Made by a program: the position numbers and the translations under genes
Part shown: positions 49,991 to 59,124 of the stretch, piece after piece
Layout of the letters: every line of letters begins with the position of its first letter
Position numbering within the stretch: the stretch's first letter is position 1
Source of the DNA: Clostridiales bacterium
Lineage (GTDB): Bacteria > Bacillota > Clostridia > UBA1381
Direction: 5' to 3'
Assembly: GCA_029226975.1 (NCBI GenBank)
Contig: JAQXZB010000007.1
Coordinates: forward strand, 16,004-80,003
Length of the DNA: 64,000 bases
The notes under the pieces: generated by a model
Database searches by the model: none
What the model was told of the DNA's origin: nothing
What the model saw: the letters and a program-made list of their open reading frames with translations, nothing else

Positions 49991-50777
49991 ATCTGTTTTC
50001 TCCGTTTGGTCCTAAGGGATCATGAAAATCGGGATTGTTTTTTATGAAATTATCCTTTATAATATTCATCAATGCTATATTCATGAATATGCATGAAATT
50101 GCCAGGCTTATAAGCACCGGCAGCGAACCGATAAACCGGGAAAGCACAAAGGACAGCACTGCCGGAAGTCCCCTTGAATATACGGCAAGCTTCATAAGCT
50201 CTGTGAACCCAAGCCCCGCGTTCCTGTTGGGGATAAGCGCAACCGCCGCTATAAAGAGCGCACCCATAAAGAAGCCCAATATGGATATGAACACGCATAT
50301 TGCGCACATCAGCGCAAAAAATCTGTCCGCAATAAAGCTGTAGCTTTCGAGGGTGTCCTTGGAAAATGCCAAATCACCGTTTTGGGTAAGCTCGGCATAG
50401 GTTGCCTCAACCGTTCTGCCCCCCGAACGCACCACCATGGAGTCCGAATCGAACAAGTACCCGTATACGGCATTGCCCATGTCATCGGCGCTAAACTGCT
50501 TTGTGGTGTCCGCTATTATTAACATTCCTCCCAAATTCAATTCAAATGGCTCCGACATTGTAAGCGTATTGTTTTTAAACTCAAAATCCGGTACGCTTTT
50601 TTGGTAATACGCGCCCATAATCCCCTTAAGCTGCATGGCCGCGGTAACTACGGCAGCAGAGCTTACGGCAATAATCACCGCGGCGTACACCAGTACTCTC
50701 CACCAGCTGTTTAAAAGCAGCTCCTTATATCTTCTCGGATAAACAAGACCTATAGCAAAATCGTTTAAAATCTTCAT
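49989..50777 (-). CDS. DUF1189-family membrane protein
   Basis: 262 residues: one N-terminal transmembrane helix (about 27-48), an extracytoplasmic segment of about 110 residues, and four C-terminal helices. The arrangement and the start MKILNDFAIGLVYPRRYKELL fit the Firmicutes DUF1189 family, some of whose members bind maltodextrin-related transport components; the function here is unknown. It has its own promoter. Confidence 0.75.
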   Translation of the reverse strand: MKILNDFAIGLVYPRRYKELLLNSWWRVLVYAAVIIAVSSAAVVTAAMQLKGIMGAYYQKSVPDFEFKNNTLTMSEPFELNLGGMLIIADTTKQFSADDMGNAVYGYLFDSDSMVVRSGGRTVEATYAELTQNGDLAFSKDTLESYSFIADRFFALMCAICVFISILGFFMGALFIAAVALIPNRNAGLGFTELMKLAVYSRGLPAVLSFVLSRFIGSLPVLISLAISCIFMNIALMNIIKDNFIKNNPDFHDPLGPNGENR

Positions 50778-50807
50778 TCTAATCCCCGTCCAAATTGATT
50801 TTCCATA

Positions 50808-50836
50808 ATTCTAACACATAAGCACCCAATTGTCAA
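50808..50836 (-). promoter_or_regulatory. Promoter of the DUF1189 gene
   Basis: Minus-strand TTGACA (50831-50836), 17-bp spacer, TAGAAT (50808-50813). The -35 box overlaps the end of the preceding gene. Confidence 0.75.
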
Positions 50837-51504
50837 GTATTATTGCCGCCGGGCTGAATAAACATCATTAAAAATGCCGCAAGCATAAGCGCACTGCTTA
50901 TTAAAATCGCTTTTTGCGCCCAAATTCCCACAAAAAAGCTGCCCGTTACCGCTCCGGCAACAAATATAATAATGAAGCAGTAAAACATAAGCCCCTTTTT
51001 AAGAAGCTCCCTATCCCGCTTTAAAACCGCATCGCACAGCGATTGGGTTGCGGTGCGCAGGTTTCCTATGCACATGGTTGTGGCGGCGGGACTGCCGTTG
51101 ATTTTTCTGAAGCTTTCCACCTGTGCGCCGCAGGCAAGGGAGGTTAAGCTGTTGGCAAGCAGGTTGTATTCCCTCGGCATAAGGCTCACCGCAAACAGCA
51201 CCGCCGCTTCCATAAGCACCGTTATCTGCCGCCAGTGTATGGTGTTTTTCTCTTTAAAAAAATACCTTGCCATAACCGCCGCCCCGATACCTACGGAAAA
51301 TGCAACGATGGGACACAGATACTGCATCGCCTGCTCCCATTTCCCCTCAAATACATTAACTCCCAAAAGCAGAATATTCCCCGTCTGGGCGTTTGCGAAA
51401 ACCTCGCCCCGGCACAGGTACGAGTACGCGTCCATAAACCCGCCCGAAACGGTCAGAATTACGGCTAAAAGTACCGATTCGGAAACCTGGAAATCCTTTT
51501 TCAT
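50833..51504 (-). CDS. YoaK/DUF1275-family membrane protein
   Basis: 223 residues with about six transmembrane helices. Family features include GGFMDAYSYLCRGEVFANAQTGNILLLG near the N-terminus and GAQVESFRKINGSPAATTMCIGNLRTAT in the middle. The transport role is unproven. It overlaps the upstream nucleotidyltransferase gene by 4 nt. Confidence 0.88.
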   Translation of the reverse strand: MKKDFQVSESVLLAVILTVSGGFMDAYSYLCRGEVFANAQTGNILLLGVNVFEGKWEQAMQYLCPIVAFSVGIGAAVMARYFFKEKNTIHWRQITVLMEAAVLFAVSLMPREYNLLANSLTSLACGAQVESFRKINGSPAATTMCIGNLRTATQSLCDAVLKRDRELLKKGLMFYCFIIIFVAGAVTGSFFVGIWAQKAILISSALMLAAFLMMFIQPGGNNT

Positions 51505-52664
51505 AATCCGATGCTTTCCTTAAATTCAAATAATTTTCTTGCCTCGTCCCTGTCGGCATTATCGGCAATGTATTCGGACGCACTCTTTTTCACAAATACC
51601 GCCTTAAACGCCCGCACAAGCCACATCACCGGCAAAAGCACCGGAGCCTTTTCCAATACGGGATAAAATCCGCGCATTTCCGAAAGGGGCAGGAAAAATG
51701 CATCGACTGCCCTCGAAAACCGGCTTGTGTTTGCACTTCGCCACATTTTGTACTGCTCCTCGTTTCCGAAGGTGCCATTTTCGGCGATGAAATCACCGAG
51801 CCGAAGCACAAGCTCATCATCTGTCGGCTCATTGCCAAACCAATGGGCGGCAAGGGTTTTTAGGTTTCTCTCGATTGTGGTAAGCTCTCCCTCCAAAAGC
51901 ATTTTGTTTATGTATTCCCAATTGAGGGTTTTGTTATACCTGTCAAGATATACCCATATATCCAAAACGGATTTTATGCCGCTGGAGCTGTGCTTTAAAT
52001 GCTTTGCGGTATGCAGTATCATGTACAGATAAAAATCCTCCGGGGTCATTTCATAGCGATAAGTAAAGCCTGAGCACAGACGCTTGTTGGCAACTATCCT
52101 GTCGCACAGTTTCCGCCAGCTTTTAAACTCCGGAGCCATAAGATAACGGTGTACCTCCACCATCATCAGCTTGCCGCGTTTGTATTCGTCATGCATACCA
52201 TGGCCGACTGTTTTGGAGTCATAGGTATATCCCAGTGATTCCATGACCTTTTTTGTCGCTTTTGTCTGTCTGTCGGGAATATATATATCCAAATCGGTGC
52301 TTTGGCGCATATCCGGCGAGGGATACAGATTTTTTATAACAAAGCCCTTTAGTGGCATATGGACTATGCCCTCGCTCTCAAGCCGATCCATGAGCGCTTG
52401 TGACTCTACATACTGAGTGCTTTCCCTGACGATGGCGTGCTTGTAAAGCTCCGTTGCCGCTCTCCATGCACCGCTCTTTTTTACCGACTCGAATTTGTCC
52501 AAGGACATATACAAAATATTGTCCACCGCATGAGTCCGCGAAAGCTTATAAAGCTCCCCGGTTTCTATTTCCGACCCGGCAGGGGGCAGGGGCGGTTTTT
52601 CGTTTTTCACCGCACAGGCAAGCAGCCTTGCAAGATATTCGCTGTATGCTCTGATATTTTCCAT
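51501..52664 (-). CDS. Nucleotidyltransferase-family protein (PF14907-like)
   Basis: 387 residues from the ATG at 52664, which follows GAGGTCGG; an upstream in-frame start at 52724 lacks a site. The segment MPLKGFVIKNLYPSPDMRQSTDLDIYIP carries the K-G and DxD (TDLDIYI) residues of the minimal nucleotidyltransferase fold. These proteins often accompany surface-glycan or peptide modification genes in Firmicutes; the substrate is unknown. No signal peptide. Confidence 0.78.
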   Translation of the reverse strand: MENIRAYSEYLARLLACAVKNEKPPLPPAGSEIETGELYKLSRTHAVDNILYMSLDKFESVKKSGAWRAATELYKHAIVRESTQYVESQALMDRLESEGIVHMPLKGFVIKNLYPSPDMRQSTDLDIYIPDRQTKATKKVMESLGYTYDSKTVGHGMHDEYKRGKLMMVEVHRYLMAPEFKSWRKLCDRIVANKRLCSGFTYRYEMTPEDFYLYMILHTAKHLKHSSSGIKSVLDIWVYLDRYNKTLNWEYINKMLLEGELTTIERNLKTLAAHWFGNEPTDDELVLRLGDFIAENGTFGNEEQYKMWRSANTSRFSRAVDAFFLPLSEMRGFYPVLEKAPVLLPVMWLVRAFKAVFVKKSASEYIADNADRDEARKLFEFKESIGL

Positions 52665-52753
52665 TTCCGACCTCTTTTTTAACAAAATATTTATTATACG
52701 CTTATTATAACACAAAATATGCAATATGGCAATAAAAAAAACAACAAAACCGC

Positions 52754-52782
52754 TTGCTTTTGGGGGCGTGTTATGGTAAAAT
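52754..52782 (+). promoter_or_regulatory. Promoter of the SLH/SGNH protein gene
   Basis: TTGCTT (52754-52759), 17-bp spacer, TAAAAT (52777-52782); AGGAG follows before the ATG at 52810. Confidence 0.65.
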
Positions 52783-52809
52783 TAAGATATAATAAAGGAG
52801 TGAATTACT

Positions 52810-54549
52810 ATGAAAAAGTTTTTAACGGCACTGATATTAGCATCGCTGATAATGGGAATAAGCGCCGCCGCTTACACCGATGTAAACGAAAACGACTGGT
52901 TTTTCTCTGCGGTAAGCACCGCCACACAAAAGGCGTGGTTTTCCGGCTATGATGACGGCAGTTTTCTTCCCCAAAATACTATTTTAAGAGGCGAAGCGGC
53001 AAAGGTGCTTTCCGTATACAAATACGGCGAAAACATCCCCGAAATTACCTCGGCACCGGAGGATATTTCCGGTGAGGAATGGTATGCGCCCTACGCCGCC
53101 CTGTGTGCGGCAGAGGATATAATACCCTTAAACGGCTCTGCCTTTGACGCCCAAACGCCCATAACCCGCCAGGACGCAATGTATGCCATGAGCGCGGTTT
53201 TGGAGCTTGAAAAGTCTAATGATTTATCCGCCCTTGACGCGTTTTCGGACAGGGACTTAATAAGCGATTACGCAAAAAGCTCCGTTGCGGCGGCGGTTTT
53301 TGCGGGGATTGTTTCCGGCTTTGACGATGATACCGTAAAGCCCCTTGATACAATTACAAGAGCGCAGTTTGCAACGATTATGATGAATGCGGAGGATTTT
53401 AAATCCGCCGTTCCCACCCCCGAGCCTACTTTAGCGCCAACCCCGACACCCACAGCCGCTCCGACAGCCGCTCCCCAAGTATCGGAGGAGACGGGCAAAA
53501 ACCTCTTTGACGGTCAGTACATAAACAACAAAACCCTCACAAAGAAAACCGAGGGTGAAACGGAGGTATGGGCTGAAGGCTCAAACAGCGGCTTTTATTT
53601 AAGCGGCTACTGCAAAATCTCGCCCAATCAAAGCTATTTTATCGGAATGTATGACCCGGCAAAGCGCACATATGTAAGATACTGCCGCCAGTATGCCTTT
53701 TACGACAAGGACAAGAAGTTTTTAAGCGGCGGCAATATTGCCGATAATATGCTTGTGGTTTCGCCCACAGACGCCGAATACATGAGATTTTCCATACAGA
53801 AGGTTTCCGAAATGGGTGCGGCGCGGCAGATGTACAGAGTTGTGCTGGCAAATTCCGAGACTGTTCCCGAAGCCTTCATTTCCTCCACCGAGCTTATAAG
53901 CACAGCCTTTGAGGACAAGAATGTGTTCTTTATAGCCGACAAATTCGCTTCCGGCGGCAATGCGGCATGGATAAACAGCCTTGAGAAAAGCCTGTTCCAC
54001 AGCCAATTTGCTCTAAGCGTAAGTTCAAACTACACCTATACAAGCACCTCCGCTTCAATAAGCGCACAGAAGGTATTAGACCTGATAAAGGATGATGTTG
54101 ATTACATTGTAGTGGCATGCGGCACTCATGACTGGCAGCGCTGTTCCTGGACGGGGGCGATGGACGGACTGGGAGATATAAGCGATACCAATGAAATGAC
54201 CATATACGGAGCAATCAACTCCTTTGTTTCCAGGATACAGACCCGCTTCCCCAATGCGAAGCTTGTACTGGTAACTCCGCCCAACTTCTCCTATGCGGGC
54301 ACAGCCTTTACCGAGGGCGGTTTTTGCAATGCCTGCACCTTCTCAACGGCGAACGTTGCCGAGGCGATAAAGGAAATAGGCGCAAAGAACGGAGTTTCGG
54401 TCATAGACCTTAACGAGCAGTGCTGGTCAAGGGACAATATTTCACAGTATGTAAATTATGCGGAATATTCCTATATGAACATGAACGAGGACGGAAACAA
54501 GCTTATAGCGGATATTATGGCAAAAGAGCTTATAAAGCTTGCCGAGTAA
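52810..54549 (+). CDS. SLH-anchored protein with a degenerate SGNH/GDSL hydrolase domain
   Basis: 579 residues: signal peptide (1-20); three SLH repeats (about 21-195), including YTDVNENDWFFSAV and FSDRDLISDYAKSSV; a Pro-Thr-Ala linker (about 200-222); a small beta domain with an NLFDGQYINN start; and a C-terminal SGNH-like alpha/beta domain (about 365-579). The usual GDS block reads IADKFASGG, so the nucleophile Ser is Lys. The GTND block reads GTHDW. The final DxxHP block reads MNMNEDGNKLIA, with neither catalytic Asp nor His in place. The fold seems kept but catalysis lost, suggesting a binding protein. It is the only secreted plus-strand protein here. Confidence 0.83.
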   Translation: MKKFLTALILASLIMGISAAAYTDVNENDWFFSAVSTATQKAWFSGYDDGSFLPQNTILRGEAAKVLSVYKYGENIPEITSAPEDISGEEWYAPYAALCAAEDIIPLNGSAFDAQTPITRQDAMYAMSAVLELEKSNDLSALDAFSDRDLISDYAKSSVAAAVFAGIVSGFDDDTVKPLDTITRAQFATIMMNAEDFKSAVPTPEPTLAPTPTPTAAPTAAPQVSEETGKNLFDGQYINNKTLTKKTEGETEVWAEGSNSGFYLSGYCKISPNQSYFIGMYDPAKRTYVRYCRQYAFYDKDKKFLSGGNIADNMLVVSPTDAEYMRFSIQKVSEMGAARQMYRVVLANSETVPEAFISSTELISTAFEDKNVFFIADKFASGGNAAWINSLEKSLFHSQFALSVSSNYTYTSTSASISAQKVLDLIKDDVDYIVVACGTHDWQRCSWTGAMDGLGDISDTNEMTIYGAINSFVSRIQTRFPNAKLVLVTPPNFSYAGTAFTEGGFCNACTFSTANVAEAIKEIGAKNGVSVIDLNEQCWSRDNISQYVNYAEYSYMNMNEDGNKLIADIMAKELIKLAE

Positions 54550-54556
54550 TCAAAAA

Positions 54557-54593
54557 AAAACTCTTGAAGTCAACTTGATTTCAAGAGTTTTTT
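54557..54593. terminator. Bidirectional terminator between the SLH/SGNH gene and murI
   Basis: CTCTTGAA (54561-54568) pairs with TTCAAGAG (54580-54587), flanked by A- and T-runs on opposite sides, so it works for both converging genes. Confidence 0.88.
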
Positions 54594-54595
54594 GC

Positions 54596-55393
54596 TTATT
54601 CAACGGGCAGCGAAAGCAGCCTGTGGCTTAATTTAATCAGCTCCGGGTTATTTTCGGAGTTTTGTATCAAAACGTTCCCGCGCCTGTTTTCGGTGCGCAG
54701 CAGTCCCTTTTGCGCCAGCCGTCTTTTCATTTCAAGGGCCGTTCCCAAGCTTCCGTCGATTATCTGTATGGGACGTTTGCCCAAAAATTCCTTAAGATGC
54801 GGTCTTAAAAATGGGTAGTGGGTGCAGCCTAAGACTATTGTTTCCGTATCGTCCGTAATATACGGAAGCAGATGCTCCTCAAAATATGCGTCAAGCTCCA
54901 CACCGTCCAAATTACCCCGCTCCACAAATTCCATAAGTCCCTCGCAGGGCAGGGGAATAATTTGAGCCTTGTCCTTGTAGCGGTCAAGCAGATAATGGAA
55001 TTTCTCAAGCTTGACGGTCATGGGCGTTGCCATAACCAAAATTCTGCCGCCGCGGCTTTGCATTGCCGCCGGCTTTATTGCCGGCTCTATCCCCACGATG
55101 GGCATATCGGGGAAAGTATTTCTTAAGGGGCGCACAGCCGCGCTTGTGGCTGTGTTGCAGGCAACCACCAGTCCCTTTACTCCCTCGTCAAAGAGCTTGT
55201 TTGCCGCCGCAAAGGTGAGATTTCGTATTTCCTCCTCGGGCTTTGTGCCGTAGGGTGCATTTTGGGAATCGCCGTAATATATAAAATCCTCTGCCGGCAT
55301 TACTCTTATGGCTTCGCGAAGCACGCTTAAACCCCCAAGCCCCGAATCGGTAAAGCCTATGGGCAGATTTTTCCTTTCGGATATGTTATCCAT
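54596..55393 (-). CDS. murI: Glutamate racemase
   Basis: Makes D-glutamate for peptidoglycan. 265 residues; the two catalytic cysteines are in ACNTATSAA and LGCTHYPFL, and the start has TDSGLGGLSVLREA. Single gene with its own promoter, ended by the bidirectional terminator. Confidence 0.96.
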   Translation of the reverse strand: MDNISERKNLPIGFTDSGLGGLSVLREAIRVMPAEDFIYYGDSQNAPYGTKPEEEIRNLTFAAANKLFDEGVKGLVVACNTATSAAVRPLRNTFPDMPIVGIEPAIKPAAMQSRGGRILVMATPMTVKLEKFHYLLDRYKDKAQIIPLPCEGLMEFVERGNLDGVELDAYFEEHLLPYITDDTETIVLGCTHYPFLRPHLKEFLGKRPIQIIDGSLGTALEMKRRLAQKGLLRTENRRGNVLIQNSENNPELIKLSHRLLSLPVE

Positions 55394-55437
55394 GTATCAT
55401 CTTCCTTTGATGTATTGAAGCATTGCTTCTTATAAAC

Positions 55438-55466
55438 ATTATACCATTTCTTAACATAATAATCAA
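55438..55466 (-). promoter_or_regulatory. Promoter of murI
   Basis: Minus-strand TTGATT (55461-55466), 17-bp spacer, TATAAT (55438-55443). Confidence 0.8.
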
Positions 55467-55477
55467 GCCTATCTCGA

Positions 55478-55506
55478 AAAAAAAGAAAGGAGCGCTTTCG
55501 CACTCC
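55478..55506 (-). terminator. Terminator of ilvC
   Basis: Minus-strand GGAGTGC-GAAA-GCGCTCC (one mismatch) followed by TTTCTTTTTTTT. Confidence 0.88.
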
Positions 55507-55514
55507 TCTTAAAA

Positions 55515-56585
<1,071 letters not shown>

Positions 56586-56594
56586 TCATTAACT

Positions 56595-56623
56595 ATTGTA
56601 ATACTAATATGTCGATTTGTCAA
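56595..56623 (-). promoter_or_regulatory. Promoter of ilvC
   Basis: Minus-strand TTGACA (56618-56623), 17-bp spacer, TACAAT (56595-56600), directly after the ilvN stop codon. Confidence 0.82.
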
Positions 56624-56631
56624 GTATTTAC

Positions 56632-57132
56632 TTATATTTTTAATGTATTTGAGCCTCTTTCCAGAGCGGTCATGCCCGTACGGGCAAGCTCCTCTATGCC
56701 GTAGGGGCTTATCATGTCGATAAATGCGTCAAGCTTTGACGGGCCGCCGGTTATTTCTATAACCACCGTCGAGGGTGCAATGTCGACTACCTTTGCCCTG
56801 AAGATATTGGCAATCTCCAAAACCTCGCTTCTTGTCTTTGTGGAGGTTTTTACCTTGCACAGCATTATTCCGCGCTTTACCATATCGGCATTTTTTAGGA
56901 TTTTAATCTTAATAACCTCCATGATTTTGGAAAGCTGCTTTGTCACCTGTTCAACGGTTAAGGCATCGCCCTTAACCTCTATGGTAATTCTTGAGATGTT
57001 CTCCTCGTTTGTGGTGCCTACCGAAAGGGAGTGGATATTAAATGCCCGTCTTGTGAACATTCCCACAACTCTTGAAAGCACACCGGAGGTGTTTTCCACA
57101 AGTATTGAAACCGTATAAATTCCGTCGCTCAT
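56632..57132 (-). CDS. ilvN: Acetolactate synthase small (regulatory) subunit
   Basis: 166 residues. An N-terminal ACT domain (about 4-75) begins YTVSILVENTSGVLSRVVGMFTRRAFNIHSL and binds valine for feedback inhibition; the C-terminal domain ends GIEELARTGMTALERG. It overlaps the end of ilvB by 4 nt. Confidence 0.95.
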   Translation of the reverse strand: MSDGIYTVSILVENTSGVLSRVVGMFTRRAFNIHSLSVGTTNEENISRITIEVKGDALTVEQVTKQLSKIMEVIKIKILKNADMVKRGIMLCKVKTSTKTRSEVLEIANIFRAKVVDIAPSTVVIEITGGPSKLDAFIDMISPYGIEELARTGMTALERGSNTLKI

Positions 57133-58802
57133 TTTACCGCCTCCTTTTTGGGAAGTCTGTCCTCGTTTAAGGAATCGCCCGTAGGCTCAAAGGGATTTAC
57201 CGATACCACCAGTAAAAACGAGCCGTCCGCGCCCATAAGCTTATCGATGCCCTCATCAATTTGACTGTTTTCGGCGATGTAGGCATTGGGTATGCCGTAA
57301 GCGTCCGCAAGCTTGTTAAAGTCGGGGCTTCCCTCGATTGTAACCGCCTGGTAGTTGGATTTATAGAGCAGATACTGATGCTCATGCACCATTCCCAAAC
57401 GGTCGTTTTTAAACACTACCATCTTTACCGGGATATTCCACTGACACATGGTCGCAAGCTCCGGCAAATCCATCTGGAACGAGCCGTCACCCATTATTGC
57501 CACAACCGGCTTATCCGCCGCCGTTGCCGCACCGATTGCCGCGGGCAGACCGTAGCCCATTGTACCAAATCCCCCGGAGGTGAGCAGTGCGCGGGGTGTT
57601 TTTACATTAAAGTAATTCGCCGTCCAAATCTGGTTTTGACCAACCTCGGTTGAGAGGTATATATCCGAATTTGTCTTTTCCGACAGACGTGTGAGGAAGT
57701 ATTTGGGGTCTACAAAGCCCGTATCCGCGCTGTTTGAACGGGGCGGATACTTTTCGCGAAGATTTTTAACCTCTTCCTCCCAGTCCTCGTATATGCCGTA
57801 TCCCTCGCAAAGAGGAATAAGCGTGTCGAGTACCTCGCCTATATCGCCCACAACGGGAATATCGGGAACAAGGTTTTTGCCGATTTCCGCCGGGTCAATA
57901 TCGATATGTATTATAGTTCTGTTATTTTTAAAGCCCTGAGCATGAGCAACCGTTCTGTCGCCCAATCTTGAGCCTAAAATTATAACCGTATCGGCATGAT
58001 TTAAGGCAAGATTTGCGCGCTTTGCGCCATGGGAGCCGACCATTCCCAAATAGCTCTTGCTGTTTGACGGTACGGTGCCTATGCCCATCATTGTGGAAAC
58101 CACCGGTATACCGGTTTTGTCGACAAATTCTCTGAATTTATCCACCGAGTTTGAAATAACTATGCCGCCGCCCGCAAGAATAATCGGTCTTTGGGCGGAC
58201 TTTATCGCCTCGGCAACCTTGTTAATCTGTGATTCGTTGGGCTTGCCCACAAGCTTATATCCCCGTATATTGACCTCATCGTCCTCTTCGGGATAATCAA
58301 AGGTCTGCTTTAAAATATCCATCGGGAAGTCTATAAGCACAGGACCGGGTCTGCCGGTGCTTGCAATATGAAATGCCTCGTTTATAACACGCGGTATTTC
58401 CTCGCCCGATTTTATCAGGTGGTTATACTTGGTAAAGGGCAGGGTTGCGCCGATTATATCGACCTCCTGGAACGCGTCCTTACCTATTAAATTTGTGGCA
58501 ACCTGACCCGTTAGAGCAACCACCGGAACCGAGTCCATAAAAGCGGTGGCGATACCCGTAATAAGGTTTGTCGCGCCCGGACCCGATGTTGCGGTGCATA
58601 CTCCGACGCCGTTTGTAACTCTGGCGTAGCCGGATGCCATATGAGCAGCGCCCTGCTCATTTCTTGTTAAAATATGCTTTATGGGAGAAAAGGACAGCTT
58701 GTCTATAATCGGACAGTTTGCCGCGCCCGGATATCCGAACACAATTTTTACGCCGTTTTTCTCCAAAGCCTTTACGACCATTTCCGCGCCGGTCATCTTC
58801 AA
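57129..58802 (-). CDS. ilvB: Acetolactate synthase large (catalytic) subunit
   Basis: TPP- and FAD-dependent condensation of pyruvate to acetolactate. About 557 residues; FGYPGAANCPI, the catalytic Glu in TRNEQGAAHMA, and the TPP motif GDGSFQM are present. The start is most likely TTG at 58802, giving MKMTGAEMVV, because GGGGGA lies 6 nt before it; ATG at 58796 is the alternative. The open frame continues upstream to 58877 but crosses the leader terminator and is not translated in that form. Confidence 0.95.
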   Translation of the reverse strand: MKMTGAEMVVKALEKNGVKIVFGYPGAANCPIIDKLSFSPIKHILTRNEQGAAHMASGYARVTNGVGVCTATSGPGATNLITGIATAFMDSVPVVALTGQVATNLIGKDAFQEVDIIGATLPFTKYNHLIKSGEEIPRVINEAFHIASTGRPGPVLIDFPMDILKQTFDYPEEDDEVNIRGYKLVGKPNESQINKVAEAIKSAQRPIILAGGGIVISNSVDKFREFVDKTGIPVVSTMMGIGTVPSNSKSYLGMVGSHGAKRANLALNHADTVIILGSRLGDRTVAHAQGFKNNRTIIHIDIDPAEIGKNLVPDIPVVGDIGEVLDTLIPLCEGYGIYEDWEEEVKNLREKYPPRSNSADTGFVDPKYFLTRLSEKTNSDIYLSTEVGQNQIWTANYFNVKTPRALLTSGGFGTMGYGLPAAIGAATAADKPVVAIMGDGSFQMDLPELATMCQWNIPVKMVVFKNDRLGMVHEHQYLLYKSNYQAVTIEGSPDFNKLADAYGIPNAYIAENSQIDEGIDKLMGADGSFLLVVSVNPFEPTGDSLNEDRLPKKEAVK

Positions 58803-58978
58803 GAAAATTCCCCCTTTTGTTGATAAATATTTTGAAAAAAACGCTCCGCTGTTTCCGAAGCCGCCGCACAGTGCCATGTATTGGCACTGCGTGTTTTTTA
58901 GTCTACATTTGACGTATGGTAAAATGTATCTGAAAAGCCCGGCAGGGTAATGCCAAAGCTTATTGATTAAAGATTATC
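58803..58978 (-). promoter_or_regulatory. Structured leader with terminator upstream of ilvB
   Basis: A 176-nt leader with four hairpins on the minus strand: GGCA/TGCC, TACATTT/AAATGTA, CAGTGCC/GGCACTG (58869-58889), and a terminator GCTTCG/CGGAGC followed by seven T (58835-58861). No T-box GGTGGTACCGCG element, ykkC/ppGpp motif or leader peptide rich in Leu/Ile/Val was recognised. It looks like an attenuator of unassigned type. Confidence 0.6.
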
Positions 58979-58984
58979 GTTTCT

Positions 58985-59013
58985 ATTTTATCAGTGAAAA
59001 GCCCGCTTGTCAA
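58985..59013 (-). promoter_or_regulatory. Promoter of ilvB-ilvN
   Basis: Minus-strand TTGACA (59008-59013), 17-bp spacer, TAAAAT (58985-58990). Confidence 0.82.
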
Positions 59014-59090
59014 CACTATTTTCAAATAATCGGCATAGTTTTTATTTTAACCCCCGCAGGCAAGTCTTTTTTGTGCTTTTTGAGCATAGA

Positions 59091-59124
59091 AAAAAGTCGG
59101 GACATATGCTTACATTGTCCCGGC
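59091..59124 (-). terminator. Terminator of the hybrid kinase gene
   Basis: Minus-strand GCCGGGAC / GTCCCGAC stem followed by TTTTTT; its 5' arm overlaps the last codons of the kinase gene. Confidence 0.85.

Noticed and set aside
53418..53475. Tandem repeat in the SLH/SGNH gene
   Set aside because: It is a Pro-Thr-Ala linker between domains.
58803..58877. N-terminal extension of IlvB
   Set aside because: It crosses an intrinsic terminator and the ribosome binding site; the TTG at 58802 or ATG at 58796 gives the normal N-terminus.
58803..58978. T-box leader for branched-chain genes
   Set aside because: No GGTGGTACCGCG-type T-box sequence or specifier loop could be found.
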